Below are positions 54,743 to 63,931 of a DNA stretch of 64,000 nt, piece after piece. The number at the start of each line of letters is the position of its first letter. The first letter of the stretch is position 1. The stretch spans positions 620,001 through 684,000 of the forward strand of contig NZ_FPAF01000001.1 of NCBI RefSeq assembly GCF_900116295.1, in the 5' to 3' direction. Origin of the DNA: Bacillus sp. 103mf. GTDB taxonomy: Bacteria > Bacillota > Bacilli > Bacillales > Bacillaceae_G. The notes beneath the pieces were generated by a model. It was not told the DNA's origin. It worked only from the letters and a program-made list of their open reading frames with translations, and did no database searches. The position numbers were made by a program, and so were the translations under genes.

Positions 54743-55810
54743 ATGTTCAATAAAGCATTATGGATGCGAAACTGGAAGCAAGGAAAGTATGTCATTGTGT
54801 TATTTTGGATCAGTACATTATGTCTCTTACCATATCGATATTATAGCAACGCACTGCACCAAGCTAAGTACTTACGTGAAACGACGGATACGTATTATTC
54901 CTATCATTTGAGCGGAGATAGTCCTACATTTTTTCCTGCTCTGCTTTTAATTGGATTAGCTGTCATATTAATAGGCTGGGAGCGTCATAATCAAACAAAT
55001 AATTTTTTGTGGTCTATGCCATTTAAACGCTCACACTTATTTTCATCAAAATGGTTATTCGGTACGGTCCATATCGTAAGTGCACTTAGCATAAGCTGGT
55101 TCCTTATGTATATCATCTATAAAACTACGATACACGCCGATTATCAATCATTTACACCGTTTCATCTATACTTTGTATATACAATCATGACATTAATTGC
55201 AGTTTATACATTATCCCTTTTCATCGGAAGCATTACAGGAAATATCGTTTCACAAGGAGCGCTAAGTTATATTTTATTGGTTTTCCCGATTTACATTTCT
55301 CAGCTTGCGTTTCCGTTCTTTGCATTACATGTTGATTTATCAGAAAAAGAATATGACAAGGTCTATCGTAAAAGTTCCGTGTATATAGAAAATACAAGTA
55401 CATTATCCCCTCTTATGCATTTTAATATTAACTATGATTATCAACCGCAAAGAGAAGCTATACAAGATGAATACGGAGAGCTACATGTAGGACCTGCTTA
55501 TCATCATATCCCGTCTACATGGACACTACTAAGTCCGGCAATTTATATACTTATTTGTCTTCCACTAGGAGCTTATTTATATGCATGCTCCCCTAATGAA
55601 CATAATGGAAAGATATTGCTCTATCAAAAACTTCATATCTATTTCTCAGTATGTACTTCCATTTGTTTTGGACTTCTTGGCAGCGAAGTGTTCACTGATG
55701 GCAGTAAATCTGTCCCACTTCACTATATGTATTTTATCGGATTTGGCATTTTGACATATGCCATTTTACAGTGGGTATTAAAGCATAAACTTTCTTTATA
55801 TGCAAAATAG
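54743..55810 (+). CDS. ABC transporter permease 3 (paralogue)
   Basis: 355 aa; begins MFNKALWMRNWKQGKYVIVL and keeps ILIGWERHNQTNNFLWSMPFKRSHLFSSKWLFG, but ends WVLKHKLSLYAK rather than LLKWKFS. Similar ribosome site to permease 2 (GAGGTGAATTATATG). Followed by a strong terminator. Confidence 0.88.
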   Translation: MFNKALWMRNWKQGKYVIVLFWISTLCLLPYRYYSNALHQAKYLRETTDTYYSYHLSGDSPTFFPALLLIGLAVILIGWERHNQTNNFLWSMPFKRSHLFSSKWLFGTVHIVSALSISWFLMYIIYKTTIHADYQSFTPFHLYFVYTIMTLIAVYTLSLFIGSITGNIVSQGALSYILLVFPIYISQLAFPFFALHVDLSEKEYDKVYRKSSVYIENTSTLSPLMHFNINYDYQPQREAIQDEYGELHVGPAYHHIPSTWTLLSPAIYILICLPLGAYLYACSPNEHNGKILLYQKLHIYFSVCTSICFGLLGSEVFTDGSKSVPLHYMYFIGFGILTYAILQWVLKHKLSLYAK

Positions 55811-55838
55811 CCTCCTAGTCAGGAGGCTATTTTCAGAG
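55804..55838 (+). terminator. terminator of the ABC operon
   Basis: AAAATAGCCTCCT-AGTC-AGGAGGCTATTTT, 13-bp stem. Nearly the same sequence occurs at 57910-57937. Confidence 0.9.
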
Positions 55839-56132
55839 TATCGAAAAACAAACTTGTCTCTATACACTTGCTTCTCTTCCCTCCTCTTTACAATTAAAAG
55901 AGGGGTTTTTATATGTACTTTATAAAACAGAAGCTAAAAAAGTGAGCCACACTTCGTTTCTTGCACGGGTTTGGCATAGATTTAACTTATCAAAAAACAG
56001 AAGAAGAAAAGACGGTCTACAATGTGATCACCCTTTATAGTAAAATATAAAAATAGATAAGACTGAATATTTAGATACTTAAACATGAACTAAAGAGCGT
56101 GAAAAAAAACAGATTAGGGGGTGGAGACTTAC
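55839..56132. other. intergenic region with possible gene remnant
   Basis: About 55945-56050 the plus strand reads 32 open codons (TLRFLHGFGIDLTYQKTEEE, then KTVYNVITLYSKI and stop) with no start or ribosome site, looking like the C-terminus of a lost gene; family unknown. 55885-55915 resembles the right end of repeat A ('ctcttt...aaaagaggggtttttatatg'). Confidence 0.35.
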
Positions 56133-57917
56133 ATGAGATACATTGAAAGGGATGCATTGTGGAAACTTATAGAGGTATCAAGGGGGGAACTTCCGGCAAC
56201 AGTTTGGATTACAGGAGGAATTGTGTTTAATGTATACACAGGAGAGCTAGAAAGAAAAGATATCGTTTTGTATGAAGACCGTATTGCTTATGTAGGAATG
56301 CGGGAACCACAAATTGATGAAAAAACACAAATTATAGATGCATCCAACTTTACGTTAGTTCCAGGATACATCGAACCTCATGCACATCCGTATCAGTATT
56401 ATAATCCTGCGTCATTTGGAGAATTCGCTTTAAGCTTAGGCACAACGACTTTAGTGAATGATAATCTAATATTTTATTTAAATGCAGATCAGAAAGGCTT
56501 TGAATATTTAATAGACTATAGCAGTCATTTGCCTGTCAAAAATTATTGGTGGGCAAGGATGGATCCGCAAAGCAACCACCCGGATATGTTAGCGAAATTC
56601 ACGACTGAGTGCTTGGTCAGTTTACTTCGTCATAAGCAGATTATACAAGCCGGTGAATTGACAGCTTGGCCTGCCGCCTTGGCTGGTGATGAAACCATAC
56701 TAGAAGGAATAGCAGAAGCACGGAGGCTCGGCAAAAGAATTGAAGGGCATAACCCAGGAGCCTCTAGTGAAACCTTAAATGCTTTGGCAGCACTCGGTGT
56801 TACGGCTTGTCATGAAGCTATCAATGGAGAAGAAGTAATCAGAAGACTTCGTTTAGGTATGTATGCAACTTTGCGTCACTCCTCCATACGTCCTGATTTG
56901 CCAGGCTTAATTAAAGATTTACAAGAGCTCGACTTTGATTTTTCTTCCGCTTCAAGACTTATGTTAACAACAGATGGCTCTATGCCCCCATTTCTTCAGC
57001 ATGGACTAATGGACTATCTTATTAAGGTTTCTCTCGATAATGGCGTTCCTTTCCATGCCGCTTATCGGATGGCCACTTTAAACCCTGCAACGTATTATGG
57101 ATTGGATCAAGAAATCGGCGGAATCGCCCCAAGACGAATCGCAGATATTCTTTTTCTCGAGGATATAAGCAAACCTTCTCCGATCAAGGTGATGGCAAAC
57201 GGGCAGCTGGTTGCGACAAACAGGCAGCTATTGAACCCGTTTCCTGTATGTGATTGGCAGCAATTGCAATTTGAGCCCATGCACATAGAATGGCGCGTTC
57301 AGCCGGAATGGCTTGATATGACCGCTGAGCATCCGGAAGTTCTTGTAATAGAAATGCTGAATGCGGTCATTACGAAACCAAGTCTAGAAGCATTGTCATT
57401 AAAGCAAGGTATTATTGACTTGGAAGCAAGAGAAGGATATTGTTATGTCAGTCTTATTGATCAAAAGGGGAAATGGGTTACTAACGGCATATTAAAAGGG
57501 TTTGCCGATCACCTAGATGCTTTAGCGACAACCTATACAGCATCTCAAGATATTGTTGTTATAGGGCAAAAGAAAGAGATTATGATACAGGCTGTAAATC
57601 AGCTACTCACTCAAGGCGGCGGTACCATATTAATGGAGGGAGAGGAAACCTTATTCAATTTGGAATTACCGCTTGGAGGGAAAATGAGCAAGTTACCCAT
57701 GCATGAACTGATTTCAAAAACGATAAGACTTGTACAACTTCTGAAAGAGAGAGGACATCAGCATATCGATCCACTATATACGATGTTCTTTTTGACATCG
57801 ACCCATTTACCAGCGGTACGCTTGACAGCTGAAGGAGTATACTCTGTTAAAGAGAATGTGGTTGTTTCTTCGGTTAGGAGAATACAGAGTGACTATCAGA
57901 TAAACAATGTAAAATAG
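56133..57917 (+). CDS. adenine deaminase-like amidohydrolase (YerA-type)
   Basis: 594 aa amidohydrolase: an N-terminal beta domain (TVWITGGIVFNVYTGELERKDIVLYEDRIAYVG), the metal motif PGYIEPHAHP (His-x-His), GHNPGAS, CHEAINGEE, MLTTDGSMPP, and a large C-terminal domain with GGGTILMEGEE. Overall length and layout fit B. subtilis YerA and adenine deaminases, though the substrate for YerA is not established. ATG at 56133 (AGGGGGTGG upstream). Codon use (CGG, CTC, GCC) looks richer in G+C than that of its neighbours, and it is bounded by near-identical terminator hairpins, suggesting a transferred cassette. Confidence 0.82.
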   Translation: MRYIERDALWKLIEVSRGELPATVWITGGIVFNVYTGELERKDIVLYEDRIAYVGMREPQIDEKTQIIDASNFTLVPGYIEPHAHPYQYYNPASFGEFALSLGTTTLVNDNLIFYLNADQKGFEYLIDYSSHLPVKNYWWARMDPQSNHPDMLAKFTTECLVSLLRHKQIIQAGELTAWPAALAGDETILEGIAEARRLGKRIEGHNPGASSETLNALAALGVTACHEAINGEEVIRRLRLGMYATLRHSSIRPDLPGLIKDLQELDFDFSSASRLMLTTDGSMPPFLQHGLMDYLIKVSLDNGVPFHAAYRMATLNPATYYGLDQEIGGIAPRRIADILFLEDISKPSPIKVMANGQLVATNRQLLNPFPVCDWQQLQFEPMHIEWRVQPEWLDMTAEHPEVLVIEMLNAVITKPSLEALSLKQGIIDLEAREGYCYVSLIDQKGKWVTNGILKGFADHLDALATTYTASQDIVVIGQKKEIMIQAVNQLLTQGGGTILMEGEETLFNLELPLGGKMSKLPMHELISKTIRLVQLLKERGHQHIDPLYTMFFLTSTHLPAVRLTAEGVYSVKENVVVSSVRRIQSDYQINNVK

Positions 57918-57945
57918 CCTCCTAGGAGGCTATTTCACATTGTTT
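57902..57945. terminator. 44-bp near-perfect palindrome, shared terminator
   Basis: AAACAATGTAAAATAGCC... runs 22 bp into its own complement with one mismatch and no loop. It contains the last codons and stop of both converging genes. Confidence 0.9.
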
Positions 57946-58475
57946 CGTTTTTCACTATAGTTCTTCTCCTCATCTGTCCCGAATCCATTACCATTTGCCA
58001 CAATTCGATCTGTCGGTGCAACAATACTTTCAGCAATTTTCCAATCTCCATACTCTCGTACAAATACTTGTAAAAAGTAGTTCGTTCCATTTATTTGATA
58101 GGTGTTTTCTTTTTTCACATCATACTGCACAGCTAAATAGTATACTTGTACATTTTCTTTTCCGAATTTTGATACATACTGAGAAACTCGCGGCATATAA
58201 ACCGCAGCTTTCGTTAGTGACATTTGTTTTATACCGACAAGAGAAGAATGTTTTATATTATGTAAAGTATCTTGATGATGAATGCGATCATTGTGATGAA
58301 ATAATACAGACGTTTGCATTGAACGCATCCATAACTTTGAATATAAAACCGTTTTATGATTGGAGAGGTACTCCAGTTCTTTTTGGACAATTTGATTTGG
58401 AGACGCTGCACGTATCTCAGTGCCATAACATAATAAACAGATACCGATAATTCCAAAAGAAACAATACGCTTCAT
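57930..58475 (-). CDS. secreted protein of unknown function
   Basis: 181 aa. A signal peptide (MKRIVSFGIIGICLLCYGTE...IRA) leads an exported domain rich in Tyr/Gln with 'VQVYYLAVQYDVKKENTYQING...YFLQVFVREYGDWKIAE', which resembles NTF2-like DUF4829-type extracellular proteins of Bacillus. TAGGAGG upstream of the ATG. Its last codons (NNVK and stop) are specified by the palindrome. Confidence 0.75.
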   Translation of the reverse strand: MKRIVSFGIIGICLLCYGTEIRAASPNQIVQKELEYLSNHKTVLYSKLWMRSMQTSVLFHHNDRIHHQDTLHNIKHSSLVGIKQMSLTKAAVYMPRVSQYVSKFGKENVQVYYLAVQYDVKKENTYQINGTNYFLQVFVREYGDWKIAESIVAPTDRIVANGNGFGTDEEKNYSEKRNNVK

Positions 58476-58519
58476 TGCCAGCCTCCTATTCCATATACGT
58501 AAAGTATAGGAATTTCAGG

Positions 58520-58694
58520 CTATTTTTATGCAATGCAGAATACAGCATGACTGCTACTTGTTTTCTCCTTTTGTTTTACCTTACATGTGGCAGGAAAAGG
58601 CCCTAACCGCTTCTATGCATGGCCAGATGCTCTCGCCCACCTAAAAAGAAAGGGGGTTTTTATGTCATTTTTTCAATTTGCACATATATTTACA
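58520..58694 (-). repeat. repeat A, copy 8 (left end truncated)
   Basis: 'aatgcagaatacagcatgactgctacttg', 'ttacatgtggcaggaaaaggccctaaccgcttctatgcatggccagatgctctcgcccaccta' and 'gggggtttttatgtcattttttcaatttgcacat'. The left terminus is missing next to the secreted-protein gene. Confidence 0.8.
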
Positions 58695-58732
58695 CATAAA
58701 AAAATAGAAAAGCAATCGTTGCTTTTCTATTT

Positions 58733-59152
58733 TCATAGGACTCTATCAAAGAGCTCTAATGCCATTTCTATTTCCTCGTCGCTCCAGTCTTGAAACTTCT
58801 CTCTATAGTATTCTTTTCGAACATTTTCAAGTTTTTCAGCAACTTCTCTTCCACTATCTGTAATTTCTAAATACACGATGCGCCTGTCTGAATTAGATCG
58901 CTTTCTCATTACAAGCCCCTTACGAGCAAGGCGATCTGTAACTGCTGTAATATGACTGGATGTAACGTTCACTTCACTTGCAATTTGCGATGCCATTTGC
59001 GGGCTTTTCCAATATAACGCACGCAGTACAGAAAACTCATTCCATGGCATATGTTCAGAAAAAAGTTCATTAATATCACTTTGCAATAACCGAAGCATTC
59101 TCCGAAAGGAAGTAGATAAGTTTAAAATAAGCGCTTCTCGTTTTTCGTTCAC
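58733..59152 (-). CDS. MarR family transcriptional regulator
   Basis: 139 aa. Helix-rich dimer ends and a winged helix (EFSVLRALYWKSPQMASQIASEVNVTSSHITAVTDRLARKGLVMRKRSNSDRRIVYLEIT) with the DxRxxxxxLT-like wing DRRIVYLEIT. GTG at 59152 (AAGGGTCG upstream) matches the family start MNEKREAL; the longer frame is unsupported. A 9-bp inverted repeat overlies its promoter. Regulon unknown. Confidence 0.92.
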   Translation of the reverse strand: MNEKREALILNLSTSFRRMLRLLQSDINELFSEHMPWNEFSVLRALYWKSPQMASQIASEVNVTSSHITAVTDRLARKGLVMRKRSNSDRRIVYLEITDSGREVAEKLENVRKEYYREKFQDWSDEEIEMALELFDRVL

Positions 59153-59168
59153 TGTTCTCGACCCTTTT

Positions 59169-59192
59169 TTATAATATTTACACATATTATAA
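59169..59192. promoter_or_regulatory. inverted repeat over the marR promoter
   Basis: TTATAATAT-TTACAC-ATATTATAA, perfect 9-bp arms enclosing the -10 TATAAT of the minus strand; likely the regulator's own operator. Confidence 0.6.
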
Positions 59193-59245
59193 TGCATGAA
59201 TACCTTAATTGTATATATTTTCTTTCTACTTAGATTTTCTGCTAT

Positions 59246-59341
59246 CCCGCATTAACAGGCAGTAAGTCCCCCACCTCAAGATTCAGAGAAAAGCGCGAAA
59301 GATAGGTGGGGGATGAAGCCCCCCACTGATGAAAGTTTCAC
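59246..59341 (+). mobile_element. bcr1-like element, copy 8 (96 bp)
   Basis: CCCGCATTAACAGGCAGTAA at the left, CCACTGATGAAAGTTTCAC at the right, TTTAT at 59342-59346. The left duplication is imperfect (GCTAT). Confidence 0.8.
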
Positions 59342-59414
59342 TTTATATTTCTAAATTTAAGGAAAAAATGGACTCCCTTCTTTCATATACATAAAGAAAG
59401 GAAGGTGAACAATC

Positions 59415-60074
59415 ATGCAAATGGGCATGCCCCCATATTCATATGAATTACGTAACGGCAAAGAGGCAACGATTACTGTACAAGGTGAAGGTGTCGTGAA
59501 AGCAAAACCGGATGTTGTCGTCTTAACAATTGGTGTTCGGACTGAAGATCTAAATCTAAAACAAGCACAAGCAGAAAATGCTGCTCTTTCTACTAATTTA
59601 CTTGCTTCTTTAAAGCAACTTGGAATTACAGAGCAAAATATTAAAACACTTTCTTACACCATTACACCACAATATGAACACGTGAACGAAAAGCCTACCC
59701 TACGGGGTTATCAAGTTGATCATTTATATGAAATTATTGTGCTCAATGTACAAAAAGCAGGCGAAGTATATGAAGCAGCTGTAGCAAACGGAGCAAATGT
59801 CGCCAGAGGACTTGTATTTCGTGTTTCAGGGCCAAATGCTTACTATAAACAAGCATTAGTACTCGCTGTGCAAAACGCTCAAGAAAAAGCAAGGACAATC
59901 GCTAGTACATATAATCTAAATATAAATCCAGTTCCTAATTCTGTCGTTGAAGAGTCTTCTCAGATGCCGCGGGAATTTGTTGCTCATTCTGCTGTTCATG
60001 GCGGCGCTCCTCCTATTCAATCAGGAGAAATGGAAATCATTTCAACTGTACGTGCTGTTTTTACTTATATGTAA
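59415..60074 (+). CDS. SIMPL (DUF541) domain protein
   Basis: 219 aa. ATITVQGEGVVKAKPDVVVLTIGVRTED and the C-terminal SGEMEIISTVRAVFTY frame a DUF541/SIMPL domain (related to oxidative-stress-defence/BP26 proteins). No signal peptide, unlike many relatives, so it is probably cytoplasmic or coat-associated. AAGGAAGGTG upstream. Function unknown. Confidence 0.85.
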   Translation: MQMGMPPYSYELRNGKEATITVQGEGVVKAKPDVVVLTIGVRTEDLNLKQAQAENAALSTNLLASLKQLGITEQNIKTLSYTITPQYEHVNEKPTLRGYQVDHLYEIIVLNVQKAGEVYEAAVANGANVARGLVFRVSGPNAYYKQALVLAVQNAQEKARTIASTYNLNINPVPNSVVEESSQMPREFVAHSAVHGGAPPIQSGEMEIISTVRAVFTYM

Positions 60075-60208
60075 TTGTATATCTAGTAAAAAAGAAACCG
60101 TTCTCATTTTATTGTTGTAAAAAACTATTGTTTTGCTATAATAATAGACGGTGGGCCTTACATAGGGATATCACGGGTGGGAGAGGGATATGAAAAAGAA
60201 GGTTTAAC

Positions 60209-61498
60209 ATGAAAGGAATTCTCGAAAAAACATTTAAATTAAATTTACATCAAACATCACCAAAACAAGAAATACTGGCTGGTGTAACATCATTTTTCAC
60301 GATTGTTTATATTATGATTGTGAATGCATCGATTTTATCAGATGCTGGCATTCCTCTTGAAGCAGGAATTTTAGCAACAGTATTCAGCTCATTTGTCGGA
60401 TGTCTATTAATGGCATTTTGGGCAAATGCACCGGCGATTCTTGTACCAGGTATGGGAGTAAATGCGTTCTTTACGTACACGGCTGTGCATACACTTGGTT
60501 TAACTTGGCAAGAAGCATTAGCAGCAGTATTTATCGCTGGTATTATTTTTGCAATTGCCGCCTTTACACCAATTGCTCGCACACTTTCTGCCGCAATTCC
60601 AACGTCATTAAAAGAAGCCATTACTGTCGGTATCGGACTCTTTTTAGCATTTATCGGCTTACAAAAAGGCGGTCTTGTCGTTGCAAATTCAAATACTGCT
60701 GTTGCATTAGGAAAATTAAGTAGTCCAGTTGTTCTAGCAACACTGCTTACTCTTATTGTTGCATTAGTTTTATTTATTCGTAACGTACGTGGAAATTTTT
60801 TATGGACAATCGCAATCGGAACCGGTATCTCCTGGTTATTTGGTGTTGTTGATACAAGTCAAGTTGGTAATAGTTCATTCTCCTTTGCTAACTATGGTGA
60901 TGTTTTTGGAGCAATGTCGTTTGGGAAACTGACTTCTTTACCATTTTTAATCGCAACGTTCTCATTGAGTATGGTACTCATTTTTGAAAACATGGGACTT
61001 TTGCACGGTTTATTAGAAGATCAGCGTAAATTCCCTCGTGCTTATCAAGCAAATGCAATTTCAGCGATGACGTGCGGTCTATTCGGCACGAGTCCAACTG
61101 TTTCTACAGTGGAAAGTGCTGCTGGTATTACAGCGGGCGGCAAGACAGGTCTGACGTCTATCGTCACTGGTGGATTATTCTTTGCCTCATTATTTGCACT
61201 TCCGTTTGTAAAATTGATTCCAGATAGCGCAATCGCTCCAATTTTAATTATTATTGGCGGTTTAATGATTACAAACATTCAACAAATTCCTCTGAACGAT
61301 TTTTCAGAAGGATTTCCAGCGTTTTTAATCATCGTTATGATTCCGCTCACATATAGCATTGCTGATGGTATCGCTTTTGGATTCATTGCATATCCAATCT
61401 TAAAAGTAGCACTTGGTAAACATAAACAAGTTGCAAAACCGCTTTATGTTATCACATGTCTCTTCTTAGCCATGTTTGTGTTACATGCCATTGGCTAA
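60209..61498 (+). CDS. pbuG: NCS2 family guanine/hypoxanthine permease (AzgA-like)
   Basis: 429 aa with about 13 membrane helices. SFFTIVYIMIVNASILSDAGIP, FWANAPAILVPGMGVNAFFTYTAV, GLFGTSPTVSTVESAAGITAGGKTGLTS are highly conserved in the AzgA/PbuG group of purine permeases. TATAAT (60136-60141) and a -35 TTGTAA lie upstream; I see no purine riboswitch in the leader although B. subtilis pbuG has one. PbuG/PbuO assignment is uncertain. Confidence 0.88.
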   Translation: MKGILEKTFKLNLHQTSPKQEILAGVTSFFTIVYIMIVNASILSDAGIPLEAGILATVFSSFVGCLLMAFWANAPAILVPGMGVNAFFTYTAVHTLGLTWQEALAAVFIAGIIFAIAAFTPIARTLSAAIPTSLKEAITVGIGLFLAFIGLQKGGLVVANSNTAVALGKLSSPVVLATLLTLIVALVLFIRNVRGNFLWTIAIGTGISWLFGVVDTSQVGNSSFSFANYGDVFGAMSFGKLTSLPFLIATFSLSMVLIFENMGLLHGLLEDQRKFPRAYQANAISAMTCGLFGTSPTVSTVESAAGITAGGKTGLTSIVTGGLFFASLFALPFVKLIPDSAIAPILIIIGGLMITNIQQIPLNDFSEGFPAFLIIVMIPLTYSIADGIAFGFIAYPILKVALGKHKQVAKPLYVITCLFLAMFVLHAIG

Positions 61499-61500
61499 AT

Positions 61501-61528
61501 AAAAACGCCGGGAATTCCCGGCGTTTTT
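61501..61528. terminator. bidirectional terminator
   Basis: AAAAACGCCGGGAA continues into its exact complement, a perfect 28-bp palindrome. Confidence 0.9.
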
Positions 61529-61533
61529 ATTAT

Positions 61534-61578
61534 TCCTCCATTCGCGGGCAATAAAACCCCCACTGATGGAAGTTTCAC
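61534..61578 (+). mobile_element. bcr1-like element, copy 9 (45-bp minimal form)
   Basis: CCATTCGCGGGCAATAA joined to CCCCCACTGATGGAAGTTTC, then TTTAT at 61579-61583. Same architecture and size as the copy at 38716. Confidence 0.8.
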
Positions 61579-61579
61579 T

Positions 61580-62530
61580 TTATTTAAACCAGCCCTTCTT
61601 ATAAAACCAGACCATCATGCCTCCACCGATAAAGGCCATTATGGCTAAACAAATATAATAGCCATACTCCCACTTTAACTCTGGCATATTATCAAAGTTC
61701 ATTCCATATACACCAACAATAAATGTTAATGGCATAAAAATGGTTGAAAAAACCGTTAATGTTTTCATAATGTTATTCATATGATGAGAGTTGAGCGAAA
61801 AGTAACTATCGCGAATATCAGCTGTCAGCTCTCGGCTTGCTTCAATCATTTCGGCAAGCTTTAAAAGATGATCGTGAATATCTTTAAAATAAATTTCATG
61901 TTCATTGACACCATAAAAGCGCGTTGAATTCAAAATACGATACAGTAAATCGCGCATCGGTACAATTGTTCGTCGTAATTTTGATAAATCAGAACGAATA
62001 TCAAATACCTCTTCTAATACAACACCGGCTGTATCTCCCGTTAAATTATCATCAATTGCATTTAAATGATCTTCAATATAATATACAGGAGCAAAATAAT
62101 CATCGACAATTTGGTCAATAATCATATGGGTCACATGAAGGGTACTTCTCTTTATGCGCTGTTTTTCTCCCAGTTTATTCCACGCCCGTTCAATCGCCTT
62201 ATTATGCGAAAAGTGAAAAGATACAACAAAATGATCACTAACAAATAAATCAATTTCATGAGGCTCTAGTCCCTCTTCACTAAAAGCATGAAGAACTAAA
62301 AAATTATACCCTTCATAAAAGTCAACTTTCGGCCTCTGTACGTACTCTAAACAATCTTCAATCGCAAGGGGATGGAATTTAAAATAATCTTGTAAAATAT
62401 ATGTATACTCTTCTTTCGTCGGTTTACATAAGTCTAACCAAAACCATACGATATCTTCTCGCTTCGTTTCTTCTAATGATACGTCATATAATACTTCATT
62501 TTCCTTTGTTACTGCACAAATTCTTATCAT
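61580..62530 (-). CDS. corA: CorA family magnesium/divalent-cation transporter
   Basis: 316 aa. A long cytoplasmic N-domain (YVQRPKVDFYEGYNFLVLHAFSEEGLEPHEIDLFVSDHFVVS) and two C-terminal helices, the first ending in the invariant YGMNF (GMN motif) with FDNMPEL in the loop. Functions as a pentameric channel. The ATG at 62530 is chosen by GGGTGA and family start; its stop region touches the minimal repeat. No Mg riboswitch seen upstream. Confidence 0.92.
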   Translation of the reverse strand: MIRICAVTKENEVLYDVSLEETKREDIVWFWLDLCKPTKEEYTYILQDYFKFHPLAIEDCLEYVQRPKVDFYEGYNFLVLHAFSEEGLEPHEIDLFVSDHFVVSFHFSHNKAIERAWNKLGEKQRIKRSTLHVTHMIIDQIVDDYFAPVYYIEDHLNAIDDNLTGDTAGVVLEEVFDIRSDLSKLRRTIVPMRDLLYRILNSTRFYGVNEHEIYFKDIHDHLLKLAEMIEASRELTADIRDSYFSLNSHHMNNIMKTLTVFSTIFMPLTFIVGVYGMNFDNMPELKWEYGYYICLAIMAFIGGGMMVWFYKKGWFK

Positions 62531-62554
62531 AATTTCACCCATTATTATTATATG

Positions 62555-62592
62555 CAAAAAAAGCTAAGGAGAAAACTCCTTAGCCTTTTTAT
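62555..62592. terminator. terminator between pdp and corA
   Basis: GCTAAGGAG-AAAA-CTCCTTAGC with A and T runs either side. Confidence 0.9.
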
Positions 62593-62619
62593 CTCACAAT
62601 TTGTGAACAAATTGTCACT

Positions 62620-63924
62620 TTATTTTTTTACGATGCCGTGTACTAACTTCGGTGCATCTACGTGCTCCGAAGACACTTTCATGTTTTCGTAAATTTTTTG
62701 TTTTACATCTTCTACATTTTCACGGTTTGCGTAAATCGTTACAAGTGATTCACCCTTCTTCACGCTATCGCCAACTTTTTTACGAAGCATTAGACCAACT
62801 GCTAAATCGATTTCAGATTCTTTCGTTGCTCGTCCTGCACCAAGAAGCATCGCTGCTGTACCAATTTCATCTGCTACAATTTCAGATACATAGCCATCTT
62901 CTTTTGCTTCTACTTCAATCATATATTGTGCTTGCGGAAGTTTCGCTGGATCATCAACAACAGATGCATCGCCGCCTTGTGCTGCTAAGAACGTTTTAAA
63001 CGCTTCTAGTGCCTTGCCATTGTTCATCACTTCAATTAGCTTTTCACGTGCATCCTCTAAAGAAGAAGCTTGTCCAGCTAAGTAGACCATTTGACTTCCA
63101 AGTGTTAAACATAACTCTTCTAAATCTTTTGGTCCTTTTCCTTGCAATGTATCAATCGCTTCCTTCACTTCTAGAGCGTTACCGATTGCCTCACCAAGCG
63201 GCTGACTCATATCAGAGATAACAGCCATTGTTTTACGTCCAACATTGTTACCAATACGAACCATCGCTTCTGCTAATTGCTTCGCATCCTCATCCGTTTT
63301 CATAAATGCACCCGCACCTGTTTTTACATCAAGAACGATTGCATCCGCACCAGCTGCAATTTTTTTACTCATAATAGAGCTGGCAATTAACGGGATAGAG
63401 TTTACCGTTGCCGTCACGTCACGAAGTGCATATAACTTTTTGTCAGCAGGTGTTAAATTCCCGCTTTGCCCAATAACAGCAATTTTGTTTTCATTTACAA
63501 GACGAATAAATTCCTCGTTTTCAATTTCTACATGGAATCCTGGAACCGCTTCTAGTTTATCAATTGTACCACCTGTATGTCCAAGACCACGACCAGACAT
63601 TTTCGCAACTGGTACACCTAAAGCAGCTACTAATGGACCTAATACAAGTGTAGTTGTATCACCAACACCACCTGTTGAATGCTTATCTACTTTTACGCCT
63701 TCAATTGCTGATAAATCAATTGTATCTCCACTATTTACCATTGCCATCGTTAAATCAGCACGTTCCTGCTCATTCATATCTTGGAAGAAAATTGCCATTG
63801 CAAGTGAACTCATTTGGTAATCTGGAATATCACCATTTGTGTACCCTTCAATGATAAAATTAATTTCTTCTGTCGTTAATGCTTTGCCATCACGCTTTTT
63901 CGCAATTAGGTCCACCATTCTCAT
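62620..63924 (-). CDS. pdp: pyrimidine-nucleoside phosphorylase
   Basis: 434 aa. [25 protein letters not shown] (phosphate loop) and [22 protein letters not shown] are the thymidine/pyrimidine phosphorylase signature. It splits uridine, deoxyuridine and thymidine to base and (deoxy)ribose-1-phosphate. 7 bp downstream of the preceding phosphorylase gene, same operon. Confidence 0.96.
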   Translation of the reverse strand: MRMVDLIAKKRDGKALTTEEINFIIEGYTNGDIPDYQMSSLAMAIFFQDMNEQERADLTMAMVNSGDTIDLSAIEGVKVDKHSTGGVGDTTTLVLGPLVAALGVPVAKMSGRGLGHTGGTIDKLEAVPGFHVEIENEEFIRLVNENKIAVIGQSGNLTPADKKLYALRDVTATVNSIPLIASSIMSKKIAAGADAIVLDVKTGAGAFMKTDEDAKQLAEAMVRIGNNVGRKTMAVISDMSQPLGEAIGNALEVKEAIDTLQGKGPKDLEELCLTLGSQMVYLAGQASSLEDAREKLIEVMNNGKALEAFKTFLAAQGGDASVVDDPAKLPQAQYMIEVEAKEDGYVSEIVADEIGTAAMLLGAGRATKESEIDLAVGLMLRKKVGDSVKKGESLVTIYANRENVEDVKQKIYENMKVSSEHVDAPKLVHGIVKK

Positions 63925-63931
63925 TGTAAAC

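Noticed and set aside
60075-60208. Purine riboswitch upstream of the pbuG-like permease
   Set aside because: The conserved purine aptamer blocks are not present; only a promoter and G-rich leader are seen.
63245-63820. 191-aa plus-strand frame within pdp
   Set aside because: Antisense shadow with Ser/Pro/Ala-biased composition; pdp on the other strand is certain.
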